Assembly: GCA_045127535.1 (NCBI GenBank)
Contig: JBGVQN010000053.1
Coordinates: 1 to 64,000 of the forward strand
Direction of reading: 5' to 3'
Length of the DNA: 64,000 nt
DNA from: UBA2942 sp045127535
Lineage (GTDB): Bacteria; Bacillota; Clostridia; Lachnospirales; Lachnospiraceae
The position numbers and the translations under genes were made by a program. The notes below the pieces were generated by a model. That model did not search any database. It saw only the letters and a list, made by a program, of their open reading frames with translations, and was not told the DNA's origin. Positions 25,401-34,306 of this stretch are shown here, piece after piece. Position 1 is the stretch's first letter; each line of letters begins with the position of its first letter.

Positions 25401-25669
25401 AAAGCACCTCCCAATCAGACAATTCAATTTCTGCGGATTCCAAAGGCTGTTTGACCAAAACCTGCCAAGTCACTTTTCGCCTTTTTCATGTGTAAAGAGT
25501 ATACCATGAAACCCAGGATACGGAAAGTTCCTTTGGCAGGAAACGGTATGATTTCAAAACGTATTTTCTCTGTGAACCCTGAAAAAACACTTGAAAAGTA
25601 AACATAAATGTGTAAAAATAGGCAGTATGACTTTCGACCGGAATACCGGAAAGAAAAAATGGAGGCGTC

Positions 25670-27589
25670 ATGGTAAAACAGGATACCTATAATGCGGACA
25701 GTATTACTGTCCTGGAAGGATTGGAAGCGGTTCGGAAACGACCGGGTATGTATATTGGAGGTGTATCCTCCCAGGGCTTAAACCATTTGGTTTACGAGAT
25801 CGTAGACAATGCAGTGGACGAGCATCTGGCAGGCTTCTGCAATCATGTAGAGGTTACATTGGAAGCAGACGGTTCCGTGACCGTCAAGGATAATGGACGA
25901 GGCATCCCTGTAGACAGACATCAGAAAGGTGTATCTGCAGAGCGTGTGATCTTTACCACACTCCATGCCGGCGGTAAGTTTGACAACAATGCATATAAAA
26001 CAAGCGGCGGTCTGCATGGTGTAGGTTCTTCTGTAGTCAATGCCCTGTCAGTATCATTGGAGGTAGAGGTGTCCAAGGATGGACATATCTATTATGATGC
26101 CTATGAGCGTGGCGTGCCTGTGGTAACACTGAAAAACGGCCTGCTGCCCAAAAAAGGCAAGACAGAGGAGACCGGAACCCGGATCCATTTTATGCCGGAC
26201 AAAGAAATATTTGAAAAGGCAAAGCTGAACGCAGTAGCCATCAAAAGCCGCCTGCACGAGACTGCTTATTTAAATCCCGGACTGGAGATCGTGTTTACCA
26301 ACTGCAGAGAAGGGGAGCAGGAGCAGGTGACCTTCTATGAGACAGAGGGCATCCAGGCATATATCAAGGAACTGAACAAGGGAAAGAACCCGGTGCATGA
26401 CATCATCTATCTGAAAGGTACCAGTGAGGGCATAGAAGTAGAGGCAGCCTTCCAGTTCGTAGACACCTTTGAGGAAAAGATCTTAGGCTACTGCAACAAC
26501 ATCTATACCTCAGAGGGCGGTACCCACATTACCGGTTTTAAGACCCGTTTTACCCAGATCATCAACAGCTATGCCAGAGAGCTGGGCATTTTAAAGGAAA
26601 AGGATGTCAATTTTACCGGTGCAGACACCCGCTGCGGTATGACTGCCATCTTAGCCATCAAGCATCCGGACCCCATCTTCGAGGGACAGACCAAGACCAA
26701 GCTGGGCAGTGCAGATGCTGCCAAGGTCACCAATATCGTAACCGGAGAGCAGTTAGAGCTGTTCTTTGACAAAAATCTGGAAGTATTAAAGCAGGTCATC
26801 AGCTGCGCAGAAAAGTCTGCCAAGATCCGCAAGGCAGAAGAAAAAGCCAGAACCAATCTGCTCTCCAAGCCGAAGTTTTCCTTTGAAAGCAACGGAAAGC
26901 TGGCGAACTGTGAAAGCAGAGATGCATCTCTGTGTGAGATCTTCATCGTAGAGGGAGATTCCGCGGGAGGTTCCGCCCGCAACGCCAGAAACAGAAAGTA
27001 TCAGGCCATCCTCCCTATCCGAGGCAAGATCTTAAATGTAGAAAAAGCCTCCATGGACAAGGTACTTGCCAACGCAGAGATCAAAGCCATGGTACAGGCC
27101 TTTGGCTGCGGCTTTTCCGAAGGATACGGCAATGATTTTGACATCAGCAAGCTGCGCTACGATAAGATCGTTATCATGACCGATGCCGACGTAGACGGTG
27201 CCCACATCAGCACCCTGCTGCTGACCTTTTTCTACCGCTTCATGCCGGATCTGATCACTGAGGGTCATGTCTACATTGCCATGCCCCCACTGTACAAAGC
27301 AGTCCCCAGAAAAGGCGAGGGCGAATATCTCTACGACGATGCCGCCCTGGAAAAATACAAAAAGACCCACTCCAATTTCACCCTCCAACGCTACAAGGGA
27401 CTTGGTGAAATGGACGCCGACCAGCTTTGGGAGACCACACTAAACCCGGAAACCCGCTGCATGAAACGGGTAGAGATCGAAGACGCCCGCCTGGCTGACC
27501 AGATGACCGAGATCCTCATGGGTACCGACGTAGAATTCCGCCGTGAATTCATCCACGACCACGCAGCGGAAGCAGACCTGGATGTATAA
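25670..27589 (+). CDS. parE: Type IIA topoisomerase subunit B (probable topoisomerase IV ParE)
   Basis: A 639-residue ATPase subunit. The GHKL ATP site is seen in EIVDNAVDEHLAG, DNGRGIPVD and TSGGLHGVGSSVVNAL; the Toprim domain has VEGDSAGGSA (Glu428), MTDADVDGAH and the QRYKGLGEMDADQLWETTLN segment. It pairs with the A subunit downstream. gyrB and parE are hard to separate by eye; parE is preferred because the partner lacks a visible GyrA box and because the usual gyrBA near dnaA is not here. TTGAAA at 25591 with an A-rich -10 is a possible promoter. AATGGAGG precedes the ATG at 25670. Confidence 0.85.
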   Translation: MVKQDTYNADSITVLEGLEAVRKRPGMYIGGVSSQGLNHLVYEIVDNAVDEHLAGFCNHVEVTLEADGSVTVKDNGRGIPVDRHQKGVSAERVIFTTLHAGGKFDNNAYKTSGGLHGVGSSVVNALSVSLEVEVSKDGHIYYDAYERGVPVVTLKNGLLPKKGKTEETGTRIHFMPDKEIFEKAKLNAVAIKSRLHETAYLNPGLEIVFTNCREGEQEQVTFYETEGIQAYIKELNKGKNPVHDIIYLKGTSEGIEVEAAFQFVDTFEEKILGYCNNIYTSEGGTHITGFKTRFTQIINSYARELGILKEKDVNFTGADTRCGMTAILAIKHPDPIFEGQTKTKLGSADAAKVTNIVTGEQLELFFDKNLEVLKQVISCAEKSAKIRKAEEKARTNLLSKPKFSFESNGKLANCESRDASLCEIFIVEGDSAGGSARNARNRKYQAILPIRGKILNVEKASMDKVLANAEIKAMVQAFGCGFSEGYGNDFDISKLRYDKIVIMTDADVDGAHISTLLLTFFYRFMPDLITEGHVYIAMPPLYKAVPRKGEGEYLYDDAALEKYKKTHSNFTLQRYKGLGEMDADQLWETTLNPETRCMKRVEIEDARLADQMTEILMGTDVEFRREFIHDHAAEADLDV

Positions 27590-27768
27590 ATGAGCAGCCT
27601 GCACCCTGGATCCTCCTTGGTATCCCGATCCTCCAAGTGGTTTACCCCATGATAGATCATCATACAATAACAAACAACAGCTTACCAAAAAGATATAACA
27701 TAGATCACTACAGATATATAGAAATCAGTACTGCAAACTGTTTGATATCATTTGCATAAATAAACTAT

Positions 27769-28052
27769 CAGCTTTCAAGAGGTCTGCATGTCTGCTGTCT
27801 GAGGCAGGCGGGGCTTGGGTGTGGGATTGTTTTAAGCAGGACTCTTGAAAACGCCGGTACTTAGATGGCAGTCAAAATCAACAGATATGTAGGCGGAAGC
27901 TTGCTTACGAATGCATATCTGTTGGTTTTGAGTGGCATCTTAGCACCGCTGCGTTTTCACCGAAGCGAGAGCGGGTCCGGCGTAAACAATCCCACACCCA
28001 AGCCCCGCCTGCCCAGACAGCAGACATGCAGACCTCTTGAAAGCGTCCGTTT
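27769..28052 (+). repeat. Dispersed hairpin element, copy G (full, subfamily 2)
   Basis: The cleanest copy. The outer arms pair for about 61 bp: 31 bp without mismatch (27771-27801 with 28014-28044), then about 30 bp more after a 1-nt bulge. The core is GAAAACGCCGGTACTTAG and CTTAGCACCGCTGCG, then CACCGAAGCGAGAGCG. The inner arms contain two G-U-type pairs and two G-G mismatches; the apical loop has GCGGAAGCTTGCTTACG. The right end is AAGCGTCCG. It ends 30 nt before the next start. The first 180 bp of the 492-bp gap hold nothing else I can name. Confidence 0.92.
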
Positions 28053-28081
28053 TACAATACAGAAAATGAAAGGAGCAAACT

Positions 28082-30322
28082 ATGGCTGAGAGAATTATCA
28101 CCACAGAGTATTCTGGTGAGATGCAGCAGTCTTATATAAATTATTCCATGTCGGTTATTACGTCCAGAGCAGTGCCTGACATCCGGGATGGTTTAAAACC
28201 GGTGCAGCGCAGAGTGTTATACGCTATGAACGAGCTGGGTCTGAATGCAGACAAGCCCCACAGAAAATCTGCCCGTATCGTAGGCGATGCCATGGGTAAG
28301 TATCATCCTCACGGAGATTCTTCCATATATGATGCGCTGGTGGTACTGTCCCAGGATTTTAAAAAAGGCATGGCGCTGGTAGACGGCCATGGCAACTTTG
28401 GTTCCATAGAAGGAGACGGTGCAGCTGCCATGCGTTATACAGAGGCCCGTCTGAAAAAGTTCACCCAGGAAGTATATCTGGCTGATCTGGACAAGAATGT
28501 AGTAGACCTGGTACCAAACTTTGATGAGACAGAAAAGGAGCCGGAGGTACTGCCGGTACGTATCCCAAACTTTCTGGTCAATGGTTCTGAGGGGATTGCA
28601 GTTGGTATGACCACCTCTGTCCCCACCCACAACCTGGCAGAAGTCATAGATGCCATGAAGCTGTACATGCACAATTCAGAAGTCACTACCGAAGAACTGA
28701 TGCAGGTGCTTCCAGGTCCGGATTTCCCTACAGGAGGCATTGTCACCAACCCATCAGAGCTGTTGTCCATGTACGAGACTGGCAAGGGTCGTGTGCGGAT
28801 CCGGGGAAAGGCAGAGATTGAGTATGCCAAGCGCAAATCCGACAAAGACAGGATCGTGATCACAGAGATCCCCTATACCATGATCGGCGCCAATGTAGGC
28901 AAGTTTTTAAGCGATGTGGCAGCTCTGGTAGAAAACCGTACACTGCCGGACATTACAGACATTATGAACCAGTCCTCCAAAGAGGGCATCCGCATTGTCA
29001 TCGAGCTGAAAAAAGGCGCTGATGCAGACCGTACCCTTCAGGGACTGTATAAAAAGACCAAGTTAGAGGATACTTTAGGTGTCAACATGCTGGCCATTGT
29101 CGAGGGCAAGCCTGAGGTAGTGGGACTGAAAAAGATCCTGGAACACAACCTGCGCTTCCAGGTAGAGTTAAATACCCGTAAGTACAGCTATCTGTTAGAC
29201 AAGGAGCTGGCAAAGCAGGAGATCCAGGAAGGTCTCATCCGTGCAGTGGACTGTATTGACCTGATCATTGAAATCATCCGCGGCAGTAAAAATTTGACCA
29301 TGGCAAAGAATTGTCTGGTATTTGGAGAGACAGAGCCTATCAATTTCCGCAGCGAGGCATCAAGAGAAGAAGCCTCCAGGCTGCGTTTTACAGTCAATCA
29401 GGCCAATGCCATCCTGGAGCTGCGTTTATCCAAGCTCATCGGACTGGAGATCCTGGCACTGCAGCAGGATTACAAAAAGACACTGGCCAATATCAAAAAG
29501 TATGAGACCCTCCTTGGCAGCCGCAAGGCCATGTTAAAGCAGATCGAAGCAGACTTAGACGATATCCGCAAGAAGTTTGCACTGGACAGAAAGACGGTAC
29601 TGTCTGAGCAGGAGGCTGCAGTATTTGAGGCAGCGCCGGTGGCAGTGGTGCCTTCTGTACTGTTGATGAACCGCTTTGGCTATGTAAAGCTGATGAATCA
29701 GACTGTATTTGAGAAAAATCAGGAGACGCTTTTGGCAGAAAGCCGCCTGCAGGTATCCTGCAGCAGCCGTTCCAGAGTATGGTTCTTTAACCAGCTGGGG
29801 GAAATGCATCAGTTAAAGACCGGGGACTTAAGCTTTGCCAAGGCAAAGGACAAGGGCATTCCTCTGGATAATCTCACCAACTATGACGGCAACCGGGAAA
29901 ACATTCTCTTTGCCATGGAAGAATCCCTGACCCCAGAGCCAAAGCTGATCTTCCTGACAAAGGGCGGTATGATCAAGCGGGTGGAGGCAGGAGAGTTCCA
30001 GACCATCAAAAAGACCATTGCCTCTACCAAGTTAAAGGAGGCAGATGAACTGTTTGCCATCCTGCCGGATCAGGAGGGAGAGATCTGCCTGATCACAGAT
30101 CAGCACAGAGTACTGAAATTCTCCATAGAGGAGATCCCGGTACAGAAGCGAATCGCAGCAGGCGTGCGTGCCATGAAGTTAGAAGACGGAGAGCAGATCT
30201 TAGAAGCCATTTTATTGGCACCAAAGGAAAAATGTTCCGTAAAGATCGGCCGTAAAAAAGTGGAACTGTCCACATTGAAATGCAAAAAACGTGACGGTAC
30301 GCCGGAAAGCTTTGCGCAATAA
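28082..30322 (+). CDS. parC: Type IIA topoisomerase subunit A (probable topoisomerase IV ParC)
   Basis: A 746-residue breakage-reunion subunit. The active-site Tyr is Y119 in AAMRYTEARL. The quinolone-determining region HPHGDSSIYDALV has Ser80 and Asp84, the positions of E. coli GyrA Ser83 and Asp87, so the sequence is wild-type there. The C-terminal beta-pinwheel is present (RFGYVKLMNQ, KLIFLTKGGMIKRVEAGEF), but I see no QRRGGKG-type GyrA box, which fits a decatenating ParC rather than a supercoiling GyrA. AAAGGAGC precedes the ATG; the whole upstream leader is element G. No clear terminator follows. Confidence 0.87.
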   Translation: MAERIITTEYSGEMQQSYINYSMSVITSRAVPDIRDGLKPVQRRVLYAMNELGLNADKPHRKSARIVGDAMGKYHPHGDSSIYDALVVLSQDFKKGMALVDGHGNFGSIEGDGAAAMRYTEARLKKFTQEVYLADLDKNVVDLVPNFDETEKEPEVLPVRIPNFLVNGSEGIAVGMTTSVPTHNLAEVIDAMKLYMHNSEVTTEELMQVLPGPDFPTGGIVTNPSELLSMYETGKGRVRIRGKAEIEYAKRKSDKDRIVITEIPYTMIGANVGKFLSDVAALVENRTLPDITDIMNQSSKEGIRIVIELKKGADADRTLQGLYKKTKLEDTLGVNMLAIVEGKPEVVGLKKILEHNLRFQVELNTRKYSYLLDKELAKQEIQEGLIRAVDCIDLIIEIIRGSKNLTMAKNCLVFGETEPINFRSEASREEASRLRFTVNQANAILELRLSKLIGLEILALQQDYKKTLANIKKYETLLGSRKAMLKQIEADLDDIRKKFALDRKTVLSEQEAAVFEAAPVAVVPSVLLMNRFGYVKLMNQTVFEKNQETLLAESRLQVSCSSRSRVWFFNQLGEMHQLKTGDLSFAKAKDKGIPLDNLTNYDGNRENILFAMEESLTPEPKLIFLTKGGMIKRVEAGEFQTIKKTIASTKLKEADELFAILPDQEGEICLITDQHRVLKFSIEEIPVQKRIAAGVRAMKLEDGEQILEAILLAPKEKCSVKIGRKKVELSTLKCKKRDGTPESFAQ

Positions 30323-30438
30323 TGAAACCCCATAAACGTAAAAATATAATGATACACCAGAAAGTTTTGGATAGTCAAAATAATTCTATAAACAGTGGAT
30401 AAAGCAGACGAAATCAAAAAACATACAAAAAGGAGCAG

Positions 30439-31521
30439 TTGAATCAAATGAAACGGATTTTATATCATGGGGCAGCGGCTGCATTGGTTGCAGTCCTGTT
30501 TTTAGGGGGATGCAGAGGAGATGAGGGAAACCAGACTGCAGAGTATACAGCTGCAGAGGAGGGTGAGATCCAGACTGAGAGCCAGCAGGCAGAAGACAGC
30601 GTACAGCAGACGGATGAAATAGTGGAAACCCTTGAACCTACTACAGAGGAATGGGTAGATCCAAGGTTAGATGTGTTGAACCGTTATCAGAATCTGGGAG
30701 TAGTAAGAGGGGTAAACAACTATTTAAATGTCCGGAATCAGCCAACTACAGATGGTATGATCGTAGGTAAGCTTCTGCCTAATAATGGAGTGGAGATTCT
30801 GGAAAATTTAGGAAACGGGTGGTATCATATCCAGTCAGGTGATCTGGATGGATATGTTTCAGGTGAATACATTGCAGACGGAGAAGAAGCAGCAGAGCTG
30901 GCTGTAGAGCATTGTAAACAATATGTGTCAGTATTGGCAGATGTACTGAATGTGAGAACCGGTCCTGGGCTGGAATATGACATCTGGTTAAAGATTACTT
31001 CTGGGGAAAAACAGCCTGTAAGCGGTAAAGAAGGAGAGTGGTATTGTATTAATATCAACAATACCACCGGCTATGTACATGAGGACTATGTAGAAGAATG
31101 CTATTATCTGGAATCTGGTTTTGCATGGTCTCCTATTACCTCTGCTTCTCCCACCAGACAGGAATTGATTAACTATGGCATGCAGTTTCTTGGAGTACCT
31201 TATGTATGGGGCGGCAACAGCCTTTCTGAAGGAGTAGACTGTTCCGGCTTTACAAAAGGCGTTATGGCTAGTGTAGGAGTATCTCTTCCAAGAACATCCA
31301 GAGAACAGGTAAATCGTGGAACAGAAGTAGCCAGCATCTCAGAGGCCAAGCCAGGAGATTTGCTGTTCTACGCAGATGCCAATGGAGTGATAAACCATGT
31401 GGCCATTTACATAGGCGACAATAAGATCTTACAGTCTGCCCAGTCCATTGGATGCGTCAATGTAACCCGCTTTGATTACTGCGGCTATCCGGTAGCCATC
31501 CGAAATGTAGTTGGGGACTGA
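30439..31521 (+). CDS. SH3b-SH3b-NlpC/P60 lipoprotein (peptidoglycan hydrolase)
   Basis: About 360 residues. A lipoprotein signal peptide with lipobox LFLGGC (Cys25) is followed by an acidic Glu/Thr-rich linker, two bacterial SH3 domains (about 85-147, NYLNVRNQP; about 160-222, DVLNVRTGPG) and a C-terminal NlpC/P60 domain with Cys268 (EGVDCSGF) and His320 (INHVAIYIG) of the catalytic site. It should cut peptide stems at the outer membrane face. The start is uncertain: AGGAG at 30431 is close to TTG at 30439 and far from ATG at 30448. A close paralogue lies at 40651; the two flank the rimP-ribF cluster. Confidence 0.9.
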   Translation: MNQMKRILYHGAAAALVAVLFLGGCRGDEGNQTAEYTAAEEGEIQTESQQAEDSVQQTDEIVETLEPTTEEWVDPRLDVLNRYQNLGVVRGVNNYLNVRNQPTTDGMIVGKLLPNNGVEILENLGNGWYHIQSGDLDGYVSGEYIADGEEAAELAVEHCKQYVSVLADVLNVRTGPGLEYDIWLKITSGEKQPVSGKEGEWYCININNTTGYVHEDYVEECYYLESGFAWSPITSASPTRQELINYGMQFLGVPYVWGGNSLSEGVDCSGFTKGVMASVGVSLPRTSREQVNRGTEVASISEAKPGDLLFYADANGVINHVAIYIGDNKILQSAQSIGCVNVTRFDYCGYPVAIRNVVGD

Positions 31522-31625
31522 TAACTGCAGGCATGAACTGTTATTTCAATTAAAAGATGGACAGGATGGCACACAGGGAAAATACAAAAACAATGGTAAA
31601 CATTGTAAGATCTGAAAAAAAGTGC

Positions 31626-31653
31626 TTGCAATCCATTTGTTCTATGATATAAT
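31626..31653 (+). promoter_or_regulatory. Sigma-A type promoter of the rimP-nusA operon
   Basis: TTGCAA at 31626-31631, a 16-bp spacer and TATAAT at 31648-31653. It sits 157 bp before rimP, in an AT-rich stretch right after the NlpC/P60 lipoprotein gene. Confidence 0.75.
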
Positions 31654-31682
31654 AATTTATGGTAATAATAGTAATGATGAAG

Positions 31683-31710
31683 GAGTGGATGCGAATCCAC
31701 TCTTTCGTTT
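31683..31710 (+). promoter_or_regulatory. Leader hairpin of the rimP-nusA operon
   Basis: GAGTGGAT-GCGA-ATCCACTC is a perfect 8-bp stem with a GNRA loop, followed by TTTCGTTTTGT. It lies about 30 nt after the promoter and 100 nt before rimP. Leader hairpins here are common in clostridia (rimP leader type) and may attenuate the operon in response to NusA. The U-run is interrupted, so termination would be partial. Confidence 0.5.
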
Positions 31711-31809
31711 TGTGCCTATACAGTATTTTCCATAAACGTTTTTTTACTGTCTGGAAGGCTGTAGGCACATACACAGGCAATGACTCTGATTTGAAAGAAT
31801 GAGGGAAAT

Positions 31810-32277
31810 ATGGCAAAGAGAGAAGAATATGAAGCCCGTACAGAAAAGCTCCTGCAGCCTATCATAGAGCAGAATTCCTATGAACTGGTGGATGTGGAGT
31901 TTGTAAAGGAGGCCGGCAGCTGGTATCTGCGTGTGTATGCAGACAAGGAAGGCGGCATCACCGTAGATGATTGTGAGATCATCAGCAGAGCATTAAGCGA
32001 TAAGCTGGATGCAGAAGATTTTATCAGTGAAAGCTATATTCTGGAGGTTAGTTCTCCGGGACTTGGCAGACCTTTGAAAAAGGAAAAGGATTTTGTCAGA
32101 AGCAGAGGGCAGGAAGTAGAGGTACATTTGTATAAGCCTCTCAACAAGCAGAAAGTGTTTGAAGGAATCTTGTCTGATTTCAGCGAGACCCAGGTGGTTC
32201 TTGAGCTGGAAGGGGGAGAGATGCTGACCCTGCAGCGCAGTGACATTGCCCTGATCCGCCTGGCATTTGACTGGTAA
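31810..32277 (+). CDS. rimP: Ribosome maturation factor RimP
   Basis: A 155-residue protein required for maturation of the 30S subunit. It has the two-domain layout: an N-terminal alpha/beta domain with YELVDVEFVKEAGSWYLRVY and DDCEIISRALSDKLD, then the conserved LEVSSPGLGRPLKKEKDF at the domain boundary, then an SH3-like barrel (GQEVEVHLYKPLNKQKVFEG). It is first in the operon before nusA, as in most Firmicutes. AATGAGGGAAAT precedes the ATG. Confidence 0.95.
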   Translation: MAKREEYEARTEKLLQPIIEQNSYELVDVEFVKEAGSWYLRVYADKEGGITVDDCEIISRALSDKLDAEDFISESYILEVSSPGLGRPLKKEKDFVRSRGQEVEVHLYKPLNKQKVFEGILSDFSETQVVLELEGGEMLTLQRSDIALIRLAFDW

Positions 32278-32416
32278 AGCAGACAGCATTTGTGATAGAT
32301 ACCGGAAGCTGAGAGCACCGGATAACGGCAGGCATTGTACGGGAAAAGCACCGTCAGCATACGCCGCAGAAAACGTAAGATGCGCCCTGGGATGAAGCGC
32401 AGGAATGGAGGAAATG

Positions 32417-33640
32417 ATGAATAATGAGTTATTAGAGGCGTTAAACCTCTTAGAGAAAGAGAAAGGGATCAGCAAGGATGTATTACTGGACACCATCGAG
32501 AGCTCTCTGATGCAGGCCTGTAAGAATCATTTTAACAAGGTAGATAATATTCATGTAAGAATGGATAAGGAAACCTGCAATTATGAGATTTATGCGGAAA
32601 AAGAGGTTGTAGAAAATGTAGAGGATACACAGCTGCAGATTTCCCTTCCAATGGCCCGTAAGTATGAAAAGAGATGTGTTCTGGGTGATGTTGTAAAGGT
32701 GCCGATCCAGTCTAAGGACTTTGGCCGTATTGCAGCAATGAATGCCAAGAATGTCATCCTGCAGAAGATCCGTGAGGAAGAAAGAAGTGTGCTGTACGGA
32801 CGTTACTACAGCATGGAAAAGGATGTGGTCACCGGTACTGTACAGAGATATTTTGGTAAGAATGTCAGCATCAACTTAGGCAAGGTAGATGCAGTTTTAA
32901 ATGAAAAGGAAATTGCAAAGGGTGAGACCTACCAGTTGAATCAGAAGCTGAAGGTATACATCGTTGAGGTAAAGGATACCAGCAAGGGACCAAAGATCAT
33001 GGTTTCCAGAACCCATCCGGAGCTGGTAAAGCGTCTGTTTGAGGCAGAGGTAACAGAGATCAAGGACGGTACTGTAGAGATCAAGGCCATCAGCCGTGAA
33101 GCAGGCTCCCGTACCAAGATGGCTGTATATTCCAATGATGAAAATGTAGATGCAGTAGGTGCCTGCGTAGGTGTCAACGGTATCCGTGTGAATGCAGTGG
33201 TTGATGAGTTAAATGGAGAAAAGATCGATATCATCAGCTGGGATGAGAACCCTGCGCTGTTAATTGAAAATGCTTTAAGTCCTGCAAAGGTCATCTGTGT
33301 AGCAGCAGATGAGGACGAAAAGGAAGCCCTGGTCATCGTACCGGATTATCAGCTGTCTCTGGCAATTGGTAAGGAAGGCCAGAATGCAAGACTGGCAGCC
33401 AGACTGACAGGTTTTAAGATCGATATTAAGTCTGAGACCCAGGCAAGAGAGCAGGGTTACTTTGAAGAGCTTGGTCTGGAAGATGGTGACTACGAAGGAT
33501 ATTCTGAAGAAGAATTCGAAGAGGCATATGAAGAAGAATCTGGTGCCGAAGAAGAATTCCAGGAATATGATGAGGAGGATTCCGCAGACTATATGGGAGA
33601 GAATGATGCTCACTATGAGGATGGGGAAGCTGAGGAATAA
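32417..33640 (+). CDS. nusA: Transcription termination/antitermination factor NusA
   Basis: About 407 residues. The N-terminal RNA polymerase-binding domain (NNELLEALNLLEKEKGISKD) is followed by an S1 domain (about 135-200), two KH domains (VGACVGVNGIRVNAVVDELN; IVPDYQLSLAIGKEGQNARL) and an acidic tail of about 50 residues rich in Glu/Tyr/Asp that replaces the C-terminal repeats of proteobacterial NusA. In-frame ATGs are at 32405, 32414 and 32417; GGAGG at 32407-32411 favours 32417. It is cotranscribed with rimP and ylxR. Confidence 0.95.
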   Translation: MNNELLEALNLLEKEKGISKDVLLDTIESSLMQACKNHFNKVDNIHVRMDKETCNYEIYAEKEVVENVEDTQLQISLPMARKYEKRCVLGDVVKVPIQSKDFGRIAAMNAKNVILQKIREEERSVLYGRYYSMEKDVVTGTVQRYFGKNVSINLGKVDAVLNEKEIAKGETYQLNQKLKVYIVEVKDTSKGPKIMVSRTHPELVKRLFEAEVTEIKDGTVEIKAISREAGSRTKMAVYSNDENVDAVGACVGVNGIRVNAVVDELNGEKIDIISWDENPALLIENALSPAKVICVAADEDEKEALVIVPDYQLSLAIGKEGQNARLAARLTGFKIDIKSETQAREQGYFEELGLEDGDYEGYSEEEFEEAYEEESGAEEEFQEYDEEDSADYMGENDAHYEDGEAEE

Positions 33641-33672
33641 TCCATGATGCGTTCAGACAGAATGGAGGGCTT

Positions 33673-33948
33673 ATGAATACAAAGAAAAAAATTCCCCTGC
33701 GTCAGTGTGTAGGCTGTGGTGAGATGAAAAGCAAAAAAGAAATGACCCGTATCATCAAAACAGCAGAAGATGAGATCCTCATGGATGCAACTGGGAAAAA
33801 AAATGGGCGGGGCGCATATATTTGCAAGAGTATTGACTGTCTGGCAAAGGCAAGGAAAAGCAGAGGACTGGAGCGTTCTCTGAAAAGTGCCATTTCACCA
33901 GAAATATATGAATCCCTGCAAAAGGAGTTAGAAGCACTTGAAGAATGA
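33673..33948 (+). CDS. ylxR: YlxR/RnpM family RNA-binding protein (DUF448)
   Basis: A 91-residue basic protein starting NTKKKIPLRQCVGCGEMKSK, with the family motif R-x-C-x-x-C (Cys12, Cys15) and GRGAYICKSIDCLAKA. YlxR (RnpM) of Bacillus binds RNase P RNA and modulates its activity. It is placed between nusA and the L7Ae-like gene as usual. GGAGGGCTT precedes the ATG. The last 11 nt overlap the next gene. Confidence 0.93.
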   Translation: MNTKKKIPLRQCVGCGEMKSKKEMTRIIKTAEDEILMDATGKKNGRGAYICKSIDCLAKARKSRGLERSLKSAISPEIYESLQKELEALEE

Positions 33949-34276
33949 TAGATTTCTTTCTATGATGGGGCTTGCTGCCAGAGCTGGTAAAGTGGCAAGT
34001 GGTGAGTTTTCCACAGAGAAAGCAGTAAAGGAAGGAAAAGCATATCTGGTCATCATTGCAGAGGATGCTTCCGACAATACAAAAAAGCGGTTTGTCAACA
34101 TGTGTACTTATTATGAGGTGCCTTATGCGATCGCCTATGACAAGGATACCCTTGGATATGCCATAGGCAGACAGATGCGCTCCTCAGCAGCCATTACAGA
34201 CAGTCATTTTGCCAATGGACTGCAGGGTATCAGGCCGGATATAATAAGAAATACAGAAGACACAGAAAAGGATTGA
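33938..34276 (+). CDS. ylxQ: L7Ae-family ribosomal protein (YlxQ type)
   Basis: A 112-residue L7Ae/L30e/S12e/Gadd45-type protein: MMGLAARAGKVASGEFSTEK, AYLVIIAEDASDNTKKRF and VPYAIAYDKDTLGYAIGR are the conserved blocks, probably binding kink-turn RNA. The start is TTG at 33938, overlapping the end of ylxR, with AAGGAG at 33922-33927 inside ylxR, which implies translational coupling. The nearest ATG (SMM) lies inside the conserved domain and would truncate it. Confidence 0.88.
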   Translation: MKNDRFLSMMGLAARAGKVASGEFSTEKAVKEGKAYLVIIAEDASDNTKKRFVNMCTYYEVPYAIAYDKDTLGYAIGRQMRSSAAITDSHFANGLQGIRPDIIRNTEDTEKD

Positions 34277-34306
34277 ATAGAAAGGCTATAGATTGGTGGT
34301 AGATTC

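Noticed and set aside
7117..28052. Hairpin elements considered as Rho-independent terminators, T-boxes or riboswitches
   Set aside because: No U-tract follows the stems, no T-box or known riboswitch core is visible, and they sit in the middle of operons whose downstream genes must be expressed.
27865..28089. ORF across hairpin copy G overlapping the topoisomerase A start
   Set aside because: Produced by the same core translation (PLRFHRSES); no ribosome site; the sequence is explained by the palindrome.
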